A DNA stretch of 14,876 nucleotides from Candidatus Bathyarchaeota archaeon (GCA_003601695.1 PIYH01000022.1:1-14876); one strand, 5' to 3'. Counted from the stretch's first letter, positions 6,990 to 14,689 are shown. Program-made: numbers and translations. Notes: generated by a model from the letters alone, not told the origin.

Positions 6990-7664
6990 ATGCGTTTCAT
7001 CTTGACTGAAGAAGATGGAGAACTTCTCGTCAAACTCGCTCGAAAAGCAGTTGAGAGAAACCTTAAAGATGGGACCATAATAAGCCCACCGGATAACGTC
7101 TCTGAAAACCTCAAAGAACCAAGAGGAGTCTTCGTAACGATAAACTCCCTCCGGAAGGGAAGAAGAGAGCTTAGGGGATGCATTGGATTCCCTTATCCAA
7201 CATATCCTCTCGTAAAGGCCGTTATAGAAGCAGCTATAGAATCGGCAACTAGAGATCCAAGATTTCCACCGCTATCCATGAAAGAACTGAATAACGTTGT
7301 ATTCGAGGTAAGCGTCCTAACACCTCCAGAGCTAATAAATGTTTCATCACCAAAGGAATACCCATCAAAAGTGAAGGTTGGAGTAGACGGATTAATAGTT
7401 GAACGTGGATTCAACAAGGGACTTCTGCTTCCACAAGTTCCAGTAGCGTGGGGATGGAGCTCTGAAGAGTTTCTATGCCAATGCTGTATGAAAGCAGGAT
7501 TAACACCGGATTGCTGGGTACTCCACGGAACAAAGATATATAAGTTCTCGTGCATCCTGCTAGTAGAGCTAGAGCCTAATGGGAGAATAGTCTCACTAGA
7601 TCTTCGCAAAGAAGACGGATCCAAAAAACTTAAGGAAATCCTAAGGGAGAAATCTCAGGCGTAG
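6990..7664 (+). CDS. AMMECR1 family protein
   Basis: The protein is 224 residues from the chosen ATG and has the AMMECR1 domain throughout. The near-invariant LRGCIG is at 61-66 after the basic turn RKGRRE, followed by FPYPTYPLVKAVIEAA, then ATRDPRFPPLS, the strand EVSVLTPPE, and the KGLLLPQVPVAWGW segment before the helix carrying two adjacent cysteines. The family occurs in nearly all archaea and in eukaryotes (human AMMECR1). In some organisms it sits beside MEMO-like and radical SAM genes, but its biochemical role is not settled. None of those partners is adjacent here. Cysteines are unusually frequent in the second half (QCCMKAG, PDCWV, FSCIL), which may matter for metal or redox function. 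A TTG at 6975 would add five residues. Confidence 0.92.
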   Translation: MRFILTEEDGELLVKLARKAVERNLKDGTIISPPDNVSENLKEPRGVFVTINSLRKGRRELRGCIGFPYPTYPLVKAVIEAAIESATRDPRFPPLSMKELNNVVFEVSVLTPPELINVSSPKEYPSKVKVGVDGLIVERGFNKGLLLPQVPVAWGWSSEEFLCQCCMKAGLTPDCWVLHGTKIYKFSCILLVELEPNGRIVSLDLRKEDGSKKLKEILREKSQA

Positions 7665-7666
7665 CT

Positions 7667-7732
7667 TGGGAGTTATTAATCTACCGGTTTATTTCTGTCG
7701 AGTTATCTTCATTTTTTCATCGTTAACTCCCA
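7667..7732. repeat. 9-bp perfect inverted repeat with 48-base spacer between convergent genes
   Basis: TGGGAGTTA (7667-7675) and TAACTCCCA (7724-7732) are exact inverted copies flanking most of the spacer between the AMMECR1 gene (plus) and the peptidase gene (minus). The spacer holds a T6 run (7712-7717). The repeat could close a long hairpin around the 3' ends of both transcripts. Confidence 0.45.
7712..7717 (+). terminator. Oligo-T terminator after AMMECR1
   Basis: A run of six T lies 48 bases after the AMMECR1 stop codon, inside the spaced inverted repeat. It fits archaeal intrinsic termination. Confidence 0.4.
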
Positions 7733-7758
7733 GCCTAAAATCTTAGGAACCCTTTTCG

Positions 7759-8832
7759 CTATTCATGCTGATATATGTAAGGAGCCTTAGTCAGCTTTTC
7801 AACTCCTCTACTTAGGACAAGAACTGTATCTTCTATTCTGACTCCTCCAAAACCTGGAATATAGACTCCAGGCTCTATCGTTACCACGTTTCCCTCCGAA
7901 AGAATATCCTTGCTATACAGGCTTAATGTCGGAGGTTCATGGATATCCAGCCCAACGCCATGCCCCAGCCCATGAACAAAGTATTTCCCATATCCAGCTC
8001 TTGATATAAAGTCCCTTGCGATATGATCGATCTCTCTAGCCTCAACTCCGGCTCTGACGCTTTCAACTGCTAGTCTTTGAGCCTTCCTAACTGTCTCGTA
8101 AATCTTGAGCTGTCTCGGCGAGGGTTTACCTATAATAAATGTTCTCGTCATGTCTGAGCAGTAACTTCTATACTTAGCACCTATATCCACAACAACGAAG
8201 TCTCCCTCCTTCATTACTCGATCCCCGCAGCCTCCATGAGGATAAGCCGAGTTTAGACCTGAACTGACAATCGTATCGAAAGAAACACCATCTGAGCCAT
8301 TCTTTCTCATCACATATTCAATCTCAGCGGCAGCCTCCCGTTCACTAATTCCGGCTTTAATGATCTCCAAAGCCTTCTGCATTCCTAGACTTGTTAGCTC
8401 AGCTGCCTTCTTCATGAGGGAAATCTCATCGCTATCTTTGATCCTCCTCAGAGACCATATAATACTACTTGCATCCTCAAAATTTACGTTGCCCAAGCGT
8501 TCCTTCAGCTTTAGATAAGTAGATACGGTTAAAGAGTCAAAGCCGAGCCTATGAACATTATGAGCCTTAAGCATCTCCGCTATTTTCTCAACGAGAATCT
8601 CTCCATGCTTCACAAGTTTCATAAATACCCCTCTGGCTTTAACCTTTGCAGCCTCATAGTTAACTCCATATACAAAGAGCACATTCTCTCCGTCTCTTGG
8701 AATAAGAAGTGACGAGCCGCCTTCGAAGCCCGTAAAATACTCTATATTCTTAGCATTTGAAACAAGGAGACAATCAATAGCTTTAGATTCCATGAGATCA
8801 GAAAGATTCTTGATGCGATCCTCTGGATTCAA
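7759..8832 (-). CDS. M24 family metallopeptidase, Xaa-Pro dipeptidase/aminopeptidase
   Basis: The 357-residue enzyme has a creatinase-like N-domain (about 1-130; CLLVSNAKNIEYFTGF) and a pita-bread C-domain. All five dinuclear metal ligands are present: D216 (VVVDIGA), D227 (CSDMTRTF), H291 (GLGHGVGLDIHE), E320 (TIEPGVYIPG) and E334 (GVRIEDTV). H199 (YPHGG) and H298 are also as expected. It should remove N-terminal residues preceding proline or split Xaa-Pro dipeptides in the cytoplasm, using Mn or Co in studied archaeal enzymes. The length fits PepQ. The start is taken as TTG 8832; the frame is open further upstream but offers no better start, and GAGAGG lies directly against this TTG, which is closer than normal. 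It lies 34 bases after the nitroreductase gene and is probably co-transcribed with it. Confidence 0.92.
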   Translation of the reverse strand: MNPEDRIKNLSDLMESKAIDCLLVSNAKNIEYFTGFEGGSSLLIPRDGENVLFVYGVNYEAAKVKARGVFMKLVKHGEILVEKIAEMLKAHNVHRLGFDSLTVSTYLKLKERLGNVNFEDASSIIWSLRRIKDSDEISLMKKAAELTSLGMQKALEIIKAGISEREAAAEIEYVMRKNGSDGVSFDTIVSSGLNSAYPHGGCGDRVMKEGDFVVVDIGAKYRSYCSDMTRTFIIGKPSPRQLKIYETVRKAQRLAVESVRAGVEAREIDHIARDFISRAGYGKYFVHGLGHGVGLDIHEPPTLSLYSKDILSEGNVVTIEPGVYIPGFGGVRIEDTVLVLSRGVEKLTKAPYIYQHE

Positions 8833-8866
8833 CCTCTCTAAGCCCCTTCTACATAAAATGGGATAT

Positions 8867-9379
8867 CTACCAATAGTTATAGCTGACTATCTCCTCTAGG
8901 GGTTTTCTTTTAGTTACGGAGCCTTTCTCTTCGGCTGGATACCCGAGGGAAGCCAAAGCTACAACTCGTACTTCATCGGGGATTCCTAGAATCCTTTTAA
9001 CCTCATCCTCCCGGAAGGCTCCAATCCAGCATGTTCCAAGCCCAAGTTCCCATGCCTCAAGAATAAGATTCTGCATCGCTATTGCGAGGTCAACCTTCCA
9101 ATATTCTTCTCCATCGCTCCTAACCCAAGCCTCGCTGGGCAATGCGCATCCAACAATGATCACGGGAGCGGAGACGAACCAGTCCTCATCATAGGCAGCT
9201 CTGAGCTCCTCCTTAATTTTCTGATCGGTTACAACTATGAATCTCCATGGCTGACGATTAGCAGCTGAGGGTGAAAGTCTAGCCGCTTCTAAGATTTTAG
9301 AGAGCTTCTCCCGCTCAACCGGCTTATTCAAATATTTCCTTATACTCCTCCTCGTTCTGATAGCGTCAAAGACATTCAT
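8867..9379 (-). CDS. Nitroreductase family flavoprotein
   Basis: The 170-residue FMN-dependent NAD(P)H oxidoreductase shows the family's N-terminal flavin-phosphate site RTRRSIRKY (residues 8-16). It also has the SPSAANRQPWRFIVV segment (36-50), the dimer and flavin region LAIAMQNLILEAWELGLGTCWIG (98-120, in two parts), and the C-terminal LASLGYPAEEK. Such proteins reduce nitro compounds, quinones or unknown electron acceptors, usually as homodimers; the natural substrate cannot be read from sequence. The start is ATG 9379, with GAGAGGT eight bases upstream and a TATA-like element at 9414-9424. It is the first gene of a probable two-gene unit with the M24 peptidase. I see no functional link between the two beyond position. 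Confidence 0.92.
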   Translation of the reverse strand: MNVFDAIRTRRSIRKYLNKPVEREKLSKILEAARLSPSAANRQPWRFIVVTDQKIKEELRAAYDEDWFVSAPVIIVGCALPSEAWVRSDGEEYWKVDLAIAMQNLILEAWELGLGTCWIGAFREDEVKRILGIPDEVRVVALASLGYPAEEKGSVTKRKPLEEIVSYNYW

Positions 9380-9413
9380 TATAAATACCTCTCAATATGT
9401 TTGAAAAACCAGC

Positions 9414-9424
9414 CTTAAATAACA
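9414..9424 (-). promoter_or_regulatory. TATA box for the nitroreductase-peptidase unit
   Basis: On the minus strand this reads GTTATTTAAGG, about 40 bases before ATG 9379. The predicted start is near 9393, leaving a short leader with the GAGAGGT ribosome binding site. Confidence 0.45.
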
Positions 9425-9492
9425 TTCCCCGATATAAGAGAGTTCAAGAGCAATAATAGATATGGAGCTTATGCACTTGCAGGAAAGCATAA

Positions 9493-9930
9493 ATGATGAG
9501 AGATCTAGAAAGGGCTAAGAGGATGCTTAAGGAGGATAGATTGTCGCTAGTGATTGTAAAGAATGGAGAGGCTATTTTCAGCTCCGACTCTTCTGGAACA
9601 AACAGTATACTTCAAGCGATAGATAATCTTGGCGATCGGCTCTCCAGAGCATCAGTGGCGGACAAGATAGTTGGGAAAGCAGCTGCCCTACTCTTTGCAT
9701 ACTCACATATTAAAGAAGCATATGCTGTTATACTGAGCACTGAGGGATTGAGCACTCTTAGAAAGAATCGCATTTTCGTAGAATATGAGAAACTTGTGCC
9801 AAGAATACTCGATAAGAATAGAAGAGATATCTGCCCATTCGAGAAACTTGTGCTGGAAATAGAGTCACCAAGTCAAGCCTATAAAGAACTTAAGAGATTC
9901 ATGAAGGAAATAATGAGGAGATCCGGATAG
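9493..9930 (+). CDS. DUF1893 domain protein (cytidine-deaminase-like fold, function unknown)
   Basis: The 145-residue protein matches the DUF1893 pattern: an N-terminal helix (DLERAKRMLKE), a strand pair (LSLVIVKNGEAIFSSDSSGT), the characteristic ASVADKIVGKAAALLFAY helix, and the closing DICPFEKLVLEIESPSQAY. The Thermotoga member TM1506 has, as I recall, a cytidine deaminase-like fold without the usual zinc site. Here, too, no HAE/PCxxC pair is visible, only a single Cys in DICPFE. The biochemical role is unknown. The start is ATG 9493 (ATG 9496 also possible), with GGAAAG a few bases upstream. It is divergent from the nitroreductase unit and convergent with the AAA+ gene, whose stop lies nine bases away. 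Confidence 0.82.
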   Translation: MMRDLERAKRMLKEDRLSLVIVKNGEAIFSSDSSGTNSILQAIDNLGDRLSRASVADKIVGKAAALLFAYSHIKEAYAVILSTEGLSTLRKNRIFVEYEKLVPRILDKNRRDICPFEKLVLEIESPSQAYKELKRFMKEIMRRSG

Positions 9931-9938
9931 CGATATGT

Positions 9939-11774
9939 TTACTTCTCATCTCGGAAGATTTCAGAGAGAACCTCATCTGGGTTAAAAGCTTCCCTCGACC
10001 TTATTGATGCTTCTTCAACATAAAGTTGTACGGCATATTTTAGAGCCTCCACACTGACGGGAATATAATCTTTCTCATATCGGAAGTAATCCATAAGGGA
10101 AGCTGCACATGCGAAGCGGAGAGCCTTATCTTCAAGTCTCGCCGAGAACTTCACTACTCCCTCTGGTAGGCGCTCGAGGATGGCAGTCCGCGCCTTCCCG
10201 ATAACTTCAAAGACCTTAGAGGTTATCATAACTGGCTTAAATGGAAAACGTTTCTTAACTAGGGGATGACGGGTCTCGATAGCATAGACGAGTGTTAGGT
10301 GATCTCTAATCCTCTTCGCATCTTTTTCAACATCTATCATGCCTAAAGCCAGTCTCATTTGGCTCTTAGTGATCTCCAAGAATCTCTCTTTAGTCAAACG
10401 GTGTAATCTACAGAGCATTCTATCCTCAACAGCATTGAAGTTCGGGTCTTGAATCGTAACGTCATAGCCTTTTTGATGAACAGAGACGTTATAATTGACT
10501 GAAAAGAATGAAGTAAACCTATAGGGACCGATTATCTCGCTATGCGTCTCATATTTTATCATTCCCTGCTCCATAGCTATCTTTAAAGGCTCAACCATAC
10601 CCTTATATCTGAAGAAATCATTAAATTCTGGAACAATAAAGTTGAAGACCCTGCCTGCGTATGCCTCGCCGATTCTAATGAAGAATGCCGGCGTCATGCC
10701 GCCGCAGTACCGGTTTCTTCCCGGAAGCCCATGAGCTCCTATCTTAGCGCTCGGTTTTCCGATAATCATATCTCTGGTTGAGAAGCTTTTCCCCGTTCCC
10801 GGATCTCCAAAAAGAGCCAGCGACCAGCCTGTCTTCTTACCAGTCTCACCCTTCTCATGAACTATGTTAACGTTCGCTAATCCATACTGTTGAGTTATGC
10901 TAAGTAGGCTGTCAAAGTAGAGAACGGTTCCGAAACGTTCTTTTAAGTAGGATGCCAGATACTCTATCCCAAAGTTCTTACCGAATCCAATAGTCCTCTC
11001 AAGTCTATTCTTTAGGAGATCCGTCAGATACCTGTTAAACTCCTCATCCATCTGTCTTATCCTTTCCCGCTCCTCGGCCAAGGGATCCGGAGTTTTCCTC
11101 TCCTTCTTCTCTCGCTCCGTAACCATGCGAGATTCTTCAATAATCTTCATACCTTCTAGAAGGAAGGGAATACGTCTCCTCCTTCTCCTCTTTACGCCGA
11201 GCTCAGCCTCTAAAAGCGGAATCGTCTCCTCCAAAATCTTCCATTCTCTGTATCGTTCTCCATTATATGACTGAACAATAAGTTTTAGATGAGTTAATCC
11301 TTCAAGAACTTCCTCGAGATTCTTTGACTTTACATCTTTCTTTATCTCATTTAAATCAGCAACACCATTTCTTTTTAAAAGAGACTCAAGAACAAGAATG
11401 GCGTCGGATCCATAAAGTAATCTAGCCTTATAAATAGCTTTCTCAACGCTTTTTCCAAACCCATCTATCTTAAGCCTACCATCCTGCAGAACATAGTATT
11501 TACCTCTAAAGACAGCCCACTCCCTCGGCTTATACTTCTTGAAAATCTTCAATAACATATCGTCTTCTAGGGATGCTCCAAGAATCAAGTATGCCTCATC
11601 TTTATCCTTCATCCTCCATCCGCTTGAGATTTTCTGAAAATATGGAATCTCAAGATTCCTTCCAATCTGATAGATAACCACTCTAGGATAAGCCCTCTTC
11701 AAAAGCATAGCTCGTTCAAGAGCCTTCTCATTCTTTTTCGAGGTCTTCACCAATTTCGACACCTTCCTCTTCAT
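9939..11774 (-). CDS. MCM-like AAA+ ATPase with N-terminal winged helix and altered Walker B
   Basis: The 611-residue protein has a basic N-terminus, a winged-helix-like region (about 118-190), a run of six arginines (196-201), a charged linker, and an AAA+ core from about 255. Walker A is GDPGTGKS (323-330). The Walker B position reads FIVPEFND (379-386), where MCM proteins have a D-E-F-D pattern: the acid before the Glu is proline (P382), but E383 is kept. After it comes KIAMEQGMIKYET, which matches the helix-2-insert clade (EAMEQ in MCM). N427 is a candidate sensor 1, R452 (AVEDRM) an arginine finger, and R546 (SARLEDKALRF) a sensor 2. This places it near MCM/Mg-chelatase-type AAA+ proteins, but it lacks the MCM zinc/OB N-domain. 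It starts five bases after the coiled-coil gene, with no strong ribosome binding site, which suggests translational coupling. Its target is unknown. Confidence 0.75.
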   Translation of the reverse strand: MKRKVSKLVKTSKKNEKALERAMLLKRAYPRVVIYQIGRNLEIPYFQKISSGWRMKDKDEAYLILGASLEDDMLLKIFKKYKPREWAVFRGKYYVLQDGRLKIDGFGKSVEKAIYKARLLYGSDAILVLESLLKRNGVADLNEIKKDVKSKNLEEVLEGLTHLKLIVQSYNGERYREWKILEETIPLLEAELGVKRRRRRRIPFLLEGMKIIEESRMVTEREKKERKTPDPLAEERERIRQMDEEFNRYLTDLLKNRLERTIGFGKNFGIEYLASYLKERFGTVLYFDSLLSITQQYGLANVNIVHEKGETGKKTGWSLALFGDPGTGKSFSTRDMIIGKPSAKIGAHGLPGRNRYCGGMTPAFFIRIGEAYAGRVFNFIVPEFNDFFRYKGMVEPLKIAMEQGMIKYETHSEIIGPYRFTSFFSVNYNVSVHQKGYDVTIQDPNFNAVEDRMLCRLHRLTKERFLEITKSQMRLALGMIDVEKDAKRIRDHLTLVYAIETRHPLVKKRFPFKPVMITSKVFEVIGKARTAILERLPEGVVKFSARLEDKALRFACAASLMDYFRYEKDYIPVSVEALKYAVQLYVEEASIRSREAFNPDEVLSEIFRDEK

Positions 11775-11779
11775 GAAGA

Positions 11780-13438
11780 TTACATCTTTGAGTACTCTTT
11801 CAGAGTTCTCTCAGCTTCATCTTTACTTATCCATCCTTCCTCAAGAAGCCTTTCAATCCCCTCTTTAACATTACTCATGAACTTCGGAGAGCCTAAGAGA
11901 TTATTAGTCATTCCTACTTTAAAGAGAGCTTTCCTGAATGGAGCATCAGACTCGATCTTCCTTTCAAGTTTCTCAGAGACTTTCTCGCTGAGGCTCGGAA
12001 ATCTTTGACCAAGCAGAAGCCTCATCCTCGCCTCGAGGCTGAAGGAGAACAACATTCTCTTGATTCTCTGAAGAGTACTTGTGTAGCTCTTCGCTACGGC
12101 TGGGGGGAATACTTCAGCTCTAACCTTACTCGAAGACTCAAATATAGCTATGTAGAATGGAACGGCAATTAGCGAAGTTTCCTCAATCTTAAATGGAACT
12201 GTTTTTTCTTCAATCTTCCTTATGTCTCTCGTCTTCTTCTCTATAAGTGTCCTTATCTGAGATTCTATCGCGGATGAGAGAGTATCTATCCGCGAGATCA
12301 GCTCGCTTCTTTTGGAGATCTCAGATTTCTTCGCTTCCTCTAGAGCGTCAATCTTATTTAACTCCTCTTCAATCAGCAGTCGATACTCTCTCTCAGCCTT
12401 ATTGATTTTCTTAAGCATCTCCTTGCGGATCTCAGCAGCTCTTCTTTTCAGCTCGGATAATCGATCCTTCAAAATTTTGATGTTACTCTTACACTTAGCT
12501 ATCTTATTATCGATCCTCGTCGTGCTTCTCTTTGGATATCTCTTCTTTTGCCGCTTCCGAGCGTCTAAAGCCTCACGTAGCAGCAGGTTAAGCCTCTCAA
12601 TTCTTTCCTTCAGTCTATCTTCCTCCTTTATAATCTTCCCAAGCAGCCGCTTAGCTGCCTTCTCGATTTTACCTTTAGCCTTCTCCTTCTCCTTGACTAG
12701 ACTCCTAACTTTTCTATTAACCATCTTTTTCGTCTTCGAGATTCTTGAATCGTAATCTTCTTTGATCTCCTTCATCTCTAGAATGATTTTCTCTTTATGA
12801 TGATTTCTCTCAGAATCTAAAACGTCAATCGCATAGAGTAACGCGTCCACATCGTCATTCAGGATATTCCATTGATCAACCATCCTTTGAGCCCTAGCCT
12901 CAGCTTTTCTTCGTGAGAGAGCGAGAGGGACAAAAGATCGTTCAAGCATATCCTTCCCGCTTATTTTTGAAGATTCACGGAGAGCCTTCCCAAGTGCTTC
13001 GAGTATAGATCGTTCTCCAACTACGCCTCGTAGAGAAACAACTTTGAGATATCTAAATCCTTGAAAGGTATGAGAATGTCTTCTCAGCGCTTCAAGGAAA
13101 GAACTGAATGAAGATGAGCATCTATTCAAATCCTCAACAAATTCAAGAATGTTCGGTATCTTTCTATAAACAACATTTGATGAATCCAGTCCAAGCCCAT
13201 CAATTATTATGCAGTTATCTTCCCAAGGAACCGCCCAGAAGGGATAATAGATCTTAGCAATGCACGTTACCTTCTCTGATCCGTCAATTAAGATTCCAGC
13301 TTTTCTCCTTTTAGCCTCTGAGAAAAGAAGTATAGTGGCTTCCTCCATCTCAGTGGTATACGGATTCTCCCTACTGGGCTCTTCAGCAGCATAGGGAACT
13401 AAAAATATTGAATGTGCCTCCCTGACCTTTATGCTCAT
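11780..13438 (-). CDS. Long coiled-coil protein with SMC-like hairpin layout, no ATPase motif
   Basis: I do not recognise a named family. The 552 residues divide into three parts. An N-terminal globular part (1-200) has a distinctive IYYPFWAVPWEDNCIIIDGLG strand region (63-83, given here in part). A highly charged K/E/R coiled coil runs from about 205 to 412. A C-terminal globular part (413-552) contains VPFYIAIFES. The coiled coil is broken at 298-308 by a basic, proline- and threonine-containing turn (YPKRSTT), so two arms of about 90 and 105 residues could fold back on each other. That would bring the N and C parts together, as in SMC/Rad50/MukB. There is no Walker A or B, so energy would come from a partner, most simply the AAA+ ATPase encoded five bases downstream. 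The start is ATG 13438, with GAGAGGATC overlapping the end of the upstream gene. A plus-strand open frame inside it is a codon-bias shadow. Confidence 0.75.
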   Translation of the reverse strand: MSIKVREAHSIFLVPYAAEEPSRENPYTTEMEEATILLFSEAKRRKAGILIDGSEKVTCIAKIYYPFWAVPWEDNCIIIDGLGLDSSNVVYRKIPNILEFVEDLNRCSSSFSSFLEALRRHSHTFQGFRYLKVVSLRGVVGERSILEALGKALRESSKISGKDMLERSFVPLALSRRKAEARAQRMVDQWNILNDDVDALLYAIDVLDSERNHHKEKIILEMKEIKEDYDSRISKTKKMVNRKVRSLVKEKEKAKGKIEKAAKRLLGKIIKEEDRLKERIERLNLLLREALDARKRQKKRYPKRSTTRIDNKIAKCKSNIKILKDRLSELKRRAAEIRKEMLKKINKAEREYRLLIEEELNKIDALEEAKKSEISKRSELISRIDTLSSAIESQIRTLIEKKTRDIRKIEEKTVPFKIEETSLIAVPFYIAIFESSSKVRAEVFPPAVAKSYTSTLQRIKRMLFSFSLEARMRLLLGQRFPSLSEKVSEKLERKIESDAPFRKALFKVGMTNNLLGSPKFMSNVKEGIERLLEEGWISKDEAERTLKEYSKM

Positions 13439-13452
13439 AACTAAAGATCCTC

Positions 13453-14238
13453 TCAGACACGTTTTCTTCGGCGGCTAAAATCAACATTTCCTATATTACT
13501 CTTTAATCTAGAAAAGTACTTATCAGCTGCTTTGTAGCTCTCGAAGCTTCCTATATCAAACCATACTCCAGTAAAGACGTAGCCGTAAACCGCATCATGC
13601 TTATACAACCATTCAATAAAGCGTCCCATCTTGTCCGGATCGTTTCCCTCATCTATGTACCTAAGCACGCCTCGCACGCCTCTCCTGGTGAACGCATAGC
13701 ATGCAGTCGAGACAAGCGTTGACTTAGGGTTCTTAGGCTTCTCTTGAAAATCGATTATCCTTTTTTCCTTATCTACTTGAACAACTCCATATAGGCGTGC
13801 CTTCTCCTTACTTTTAACATCATACAGCGCTATCGTATTGGCTCCTTTAGAGTAGAAGTATCCTATAAAGTCGGACATCTCAAAGCTGAAGATGTTATCT
13901 CCGCCTATGACAAGCAAATCATCGTTGAGGCTGTTCTCTCGAATTAGAAAACCAAGCGCTCCCACGCTTCCGAGTTTTTCCTCTTCTGAATAAGTGTCCT
14001 CGACAAATAGGTGAAGCGACTTTTTAATATTCAGGCCATCCAGATACTTCTGAAAGCAACTTCTGAACTTCATGTTTGTAGAAAGATAAATCTCATCAAT
14101 CTCAGATGATCTTCCTAAATTCTTCATCACATAATCAAGCATAGGTCTGCCAGCGACTGGCAGAAGATGCTTAGGCCTATTCTTCGTCAGCGGCCACATC
14201 CGCTTCGCATATCCGCCAGCAAGAACTATAGCTTTCAT
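13453..14238 (-). CDS. Sugar-phosphate nucleotidylyltransferase (NTP_transferase family)
   Basis: The 261-residue enzyme begins with the nucleotide-binding signature of glucose-1-phosphate/mannose-1-phosphate nucleotidylyltransferases: LAGGYAKRMWPLTKNRPKHL (residues 6-25), then PVAGRPMLDY. GGDNIF carries a metal-binding Asp, and VDKEKRIIDFQEKPKNP gives the EKP sugar-site motif. It should make an NDP-sugar from an NTP and a sugar 1-phosphate in the cytoplasm, feeding glycan or glycolipid synthesis. It stops after the catalytic domain, without the left-handed beta-helix of bifunctional GlmU/ManC-type relatives. Sugar and nucleotide specificity cannot be fixed. It is the first gene of the three-gene minus-strand unit, with 14 bases to the next start. 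ATG 14238 follows A/T-rich sequence with TATA-like elements at 14268-14277 and 14284-14295. Confidence 0.9.
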   Translation of the reverse strand: MKAIVLAGGYAKRMWPLTKNRPKHLLPVAGRPMLDYVMKNLGRSSEIDEIYLSTNMKFRSCFQKYLDGLNIKKSLHLFVEDTYSEEEKLGSVGALGFLIRENSLNDDLLVIGGDNIFSFEMSDFIGYFYSKGANTIALYDVKSKEKARLYGVVQVDKEKRIIDFQEKPKNPKSTLVSTACYAFTRRGVRGVLRYIDEGNDPDKMGRFIEWLYKHDAVYGYVFTGVWFDIGSFESYKAADKYFSRLKSNIGNVDFSRRRKRV

Positions 14239-14302
14239 CTAAAACACAGATAAATATGAAGCCAAAAAACTCATAAATCTTAGGGTTAAATAAGCATTAA
14301 AT

Positions 14303-14328
14303 AAAAAAGGAAAAGACGTCTGAAAAAG
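14303..14328 (-). terminator. Oligo-T terminator after the small membrane protein gene
   Basis: Reading on minus, CACTTTTTCA is followed by CTTTTCCTTTTTTAT about 30-55 bases after the stop of the gene at 14358. Two closely spaced T runs of five and six are a good archaeal termination signal and separate this gene from the operon to its left. Confidence 0.5.
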
Positions 14329-14357
14329 TGTTATGGGTCATTTATTGTTGTTAAGCC

Positions 14358-14654
14358 TCAGCTCTGCTCGCTCTTGGCTTCAGTCTCCCCCTCAGATTTC
14401 TCTTCAGTCTTCTCCTCAGAAGATTCTTCAAGATCCTTCTCTATCTCCTCTATTGGCTTAGGTGGAGGGGTCGTTGCCATCGTCCATCCGATCCATGCGC
14501 CAATCGCTAGAATCCCACCGACCGCCACTAGCCCAGTTAACTGCAATATAAATACTGCCGTGGGCGGGTTAAATACGAAGTAAGCATACACGATTATTCC
14601 GACTATGCATCCGACAAATATGATCGCTCCTATGCTTTGATCCTTGCTCGGCAA
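14358..14654 (-). CDS. Small two-helix membrane protein with acidic C-terminal tail, function unknown
   Basis: The 98-residue product has two hydrophobic helices (about 8-28 and 33-60). They are followed by a sharply defined segment GWTMATTPPPKPIEEIEKDL (56-75) and a glutamate/serine/lysine tail (about 74-98). The short loop between the helices implies a hairpin with both ends on the same side, with the acidic tail most likely cytoplasmic. The proline-rich segment after helix 2 looks like a conserved element, and I have the impression of similar small proteins in other TACK archaea, but I cannot name the family. The start is TTG at 14654, backed by a GGTGAT ribosome binding site five bases upstream. 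It has its own strong promoter downstream of 16S rRNA and a T-run terminator. Confidence 0.75.
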   Translation of the reverse strand: MPSKDQSIGAIIFVGCIVGIIVYAYFVFNPPTAVFILQLTGLVAVGGILAIGAWIGWTMATTPPPKPIEEIEKDLEESSEEKTEEKSEGETEAKSEQS

Positions 14655-14659
14655 CTATC

Positions 14660-14665
14660 ATCACC
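14660..14665 (-). promoter_or_regulatory. Ribosome binding site deciding the TTG start at 14654
   Basis: GGTGAT on minus is part of GGAGGTGATC, the exact complement of the 16S 3' tail seen at 14788 in this same window. Its five-base spacing makes TTG 14654 the start. Confidence 0.65.
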
Positions 14666-14689
14666 ACAACGAACCAAATTACATTAATA

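Noticed and set aside
7193..7624. 143-residue minus-strand frame inside AMMECR1
   Set aside because: Shadow of a well-supported gene on the other strand, with low-complexity Ser-rich composition.
12312..12755. 147-residue plus-strand frame, Ser/Leu/Ile-rich
   Set aside because: It is antisense to the K/E-rich coiled coil, whose codons read as S/L/F on the other strand; no start signals.
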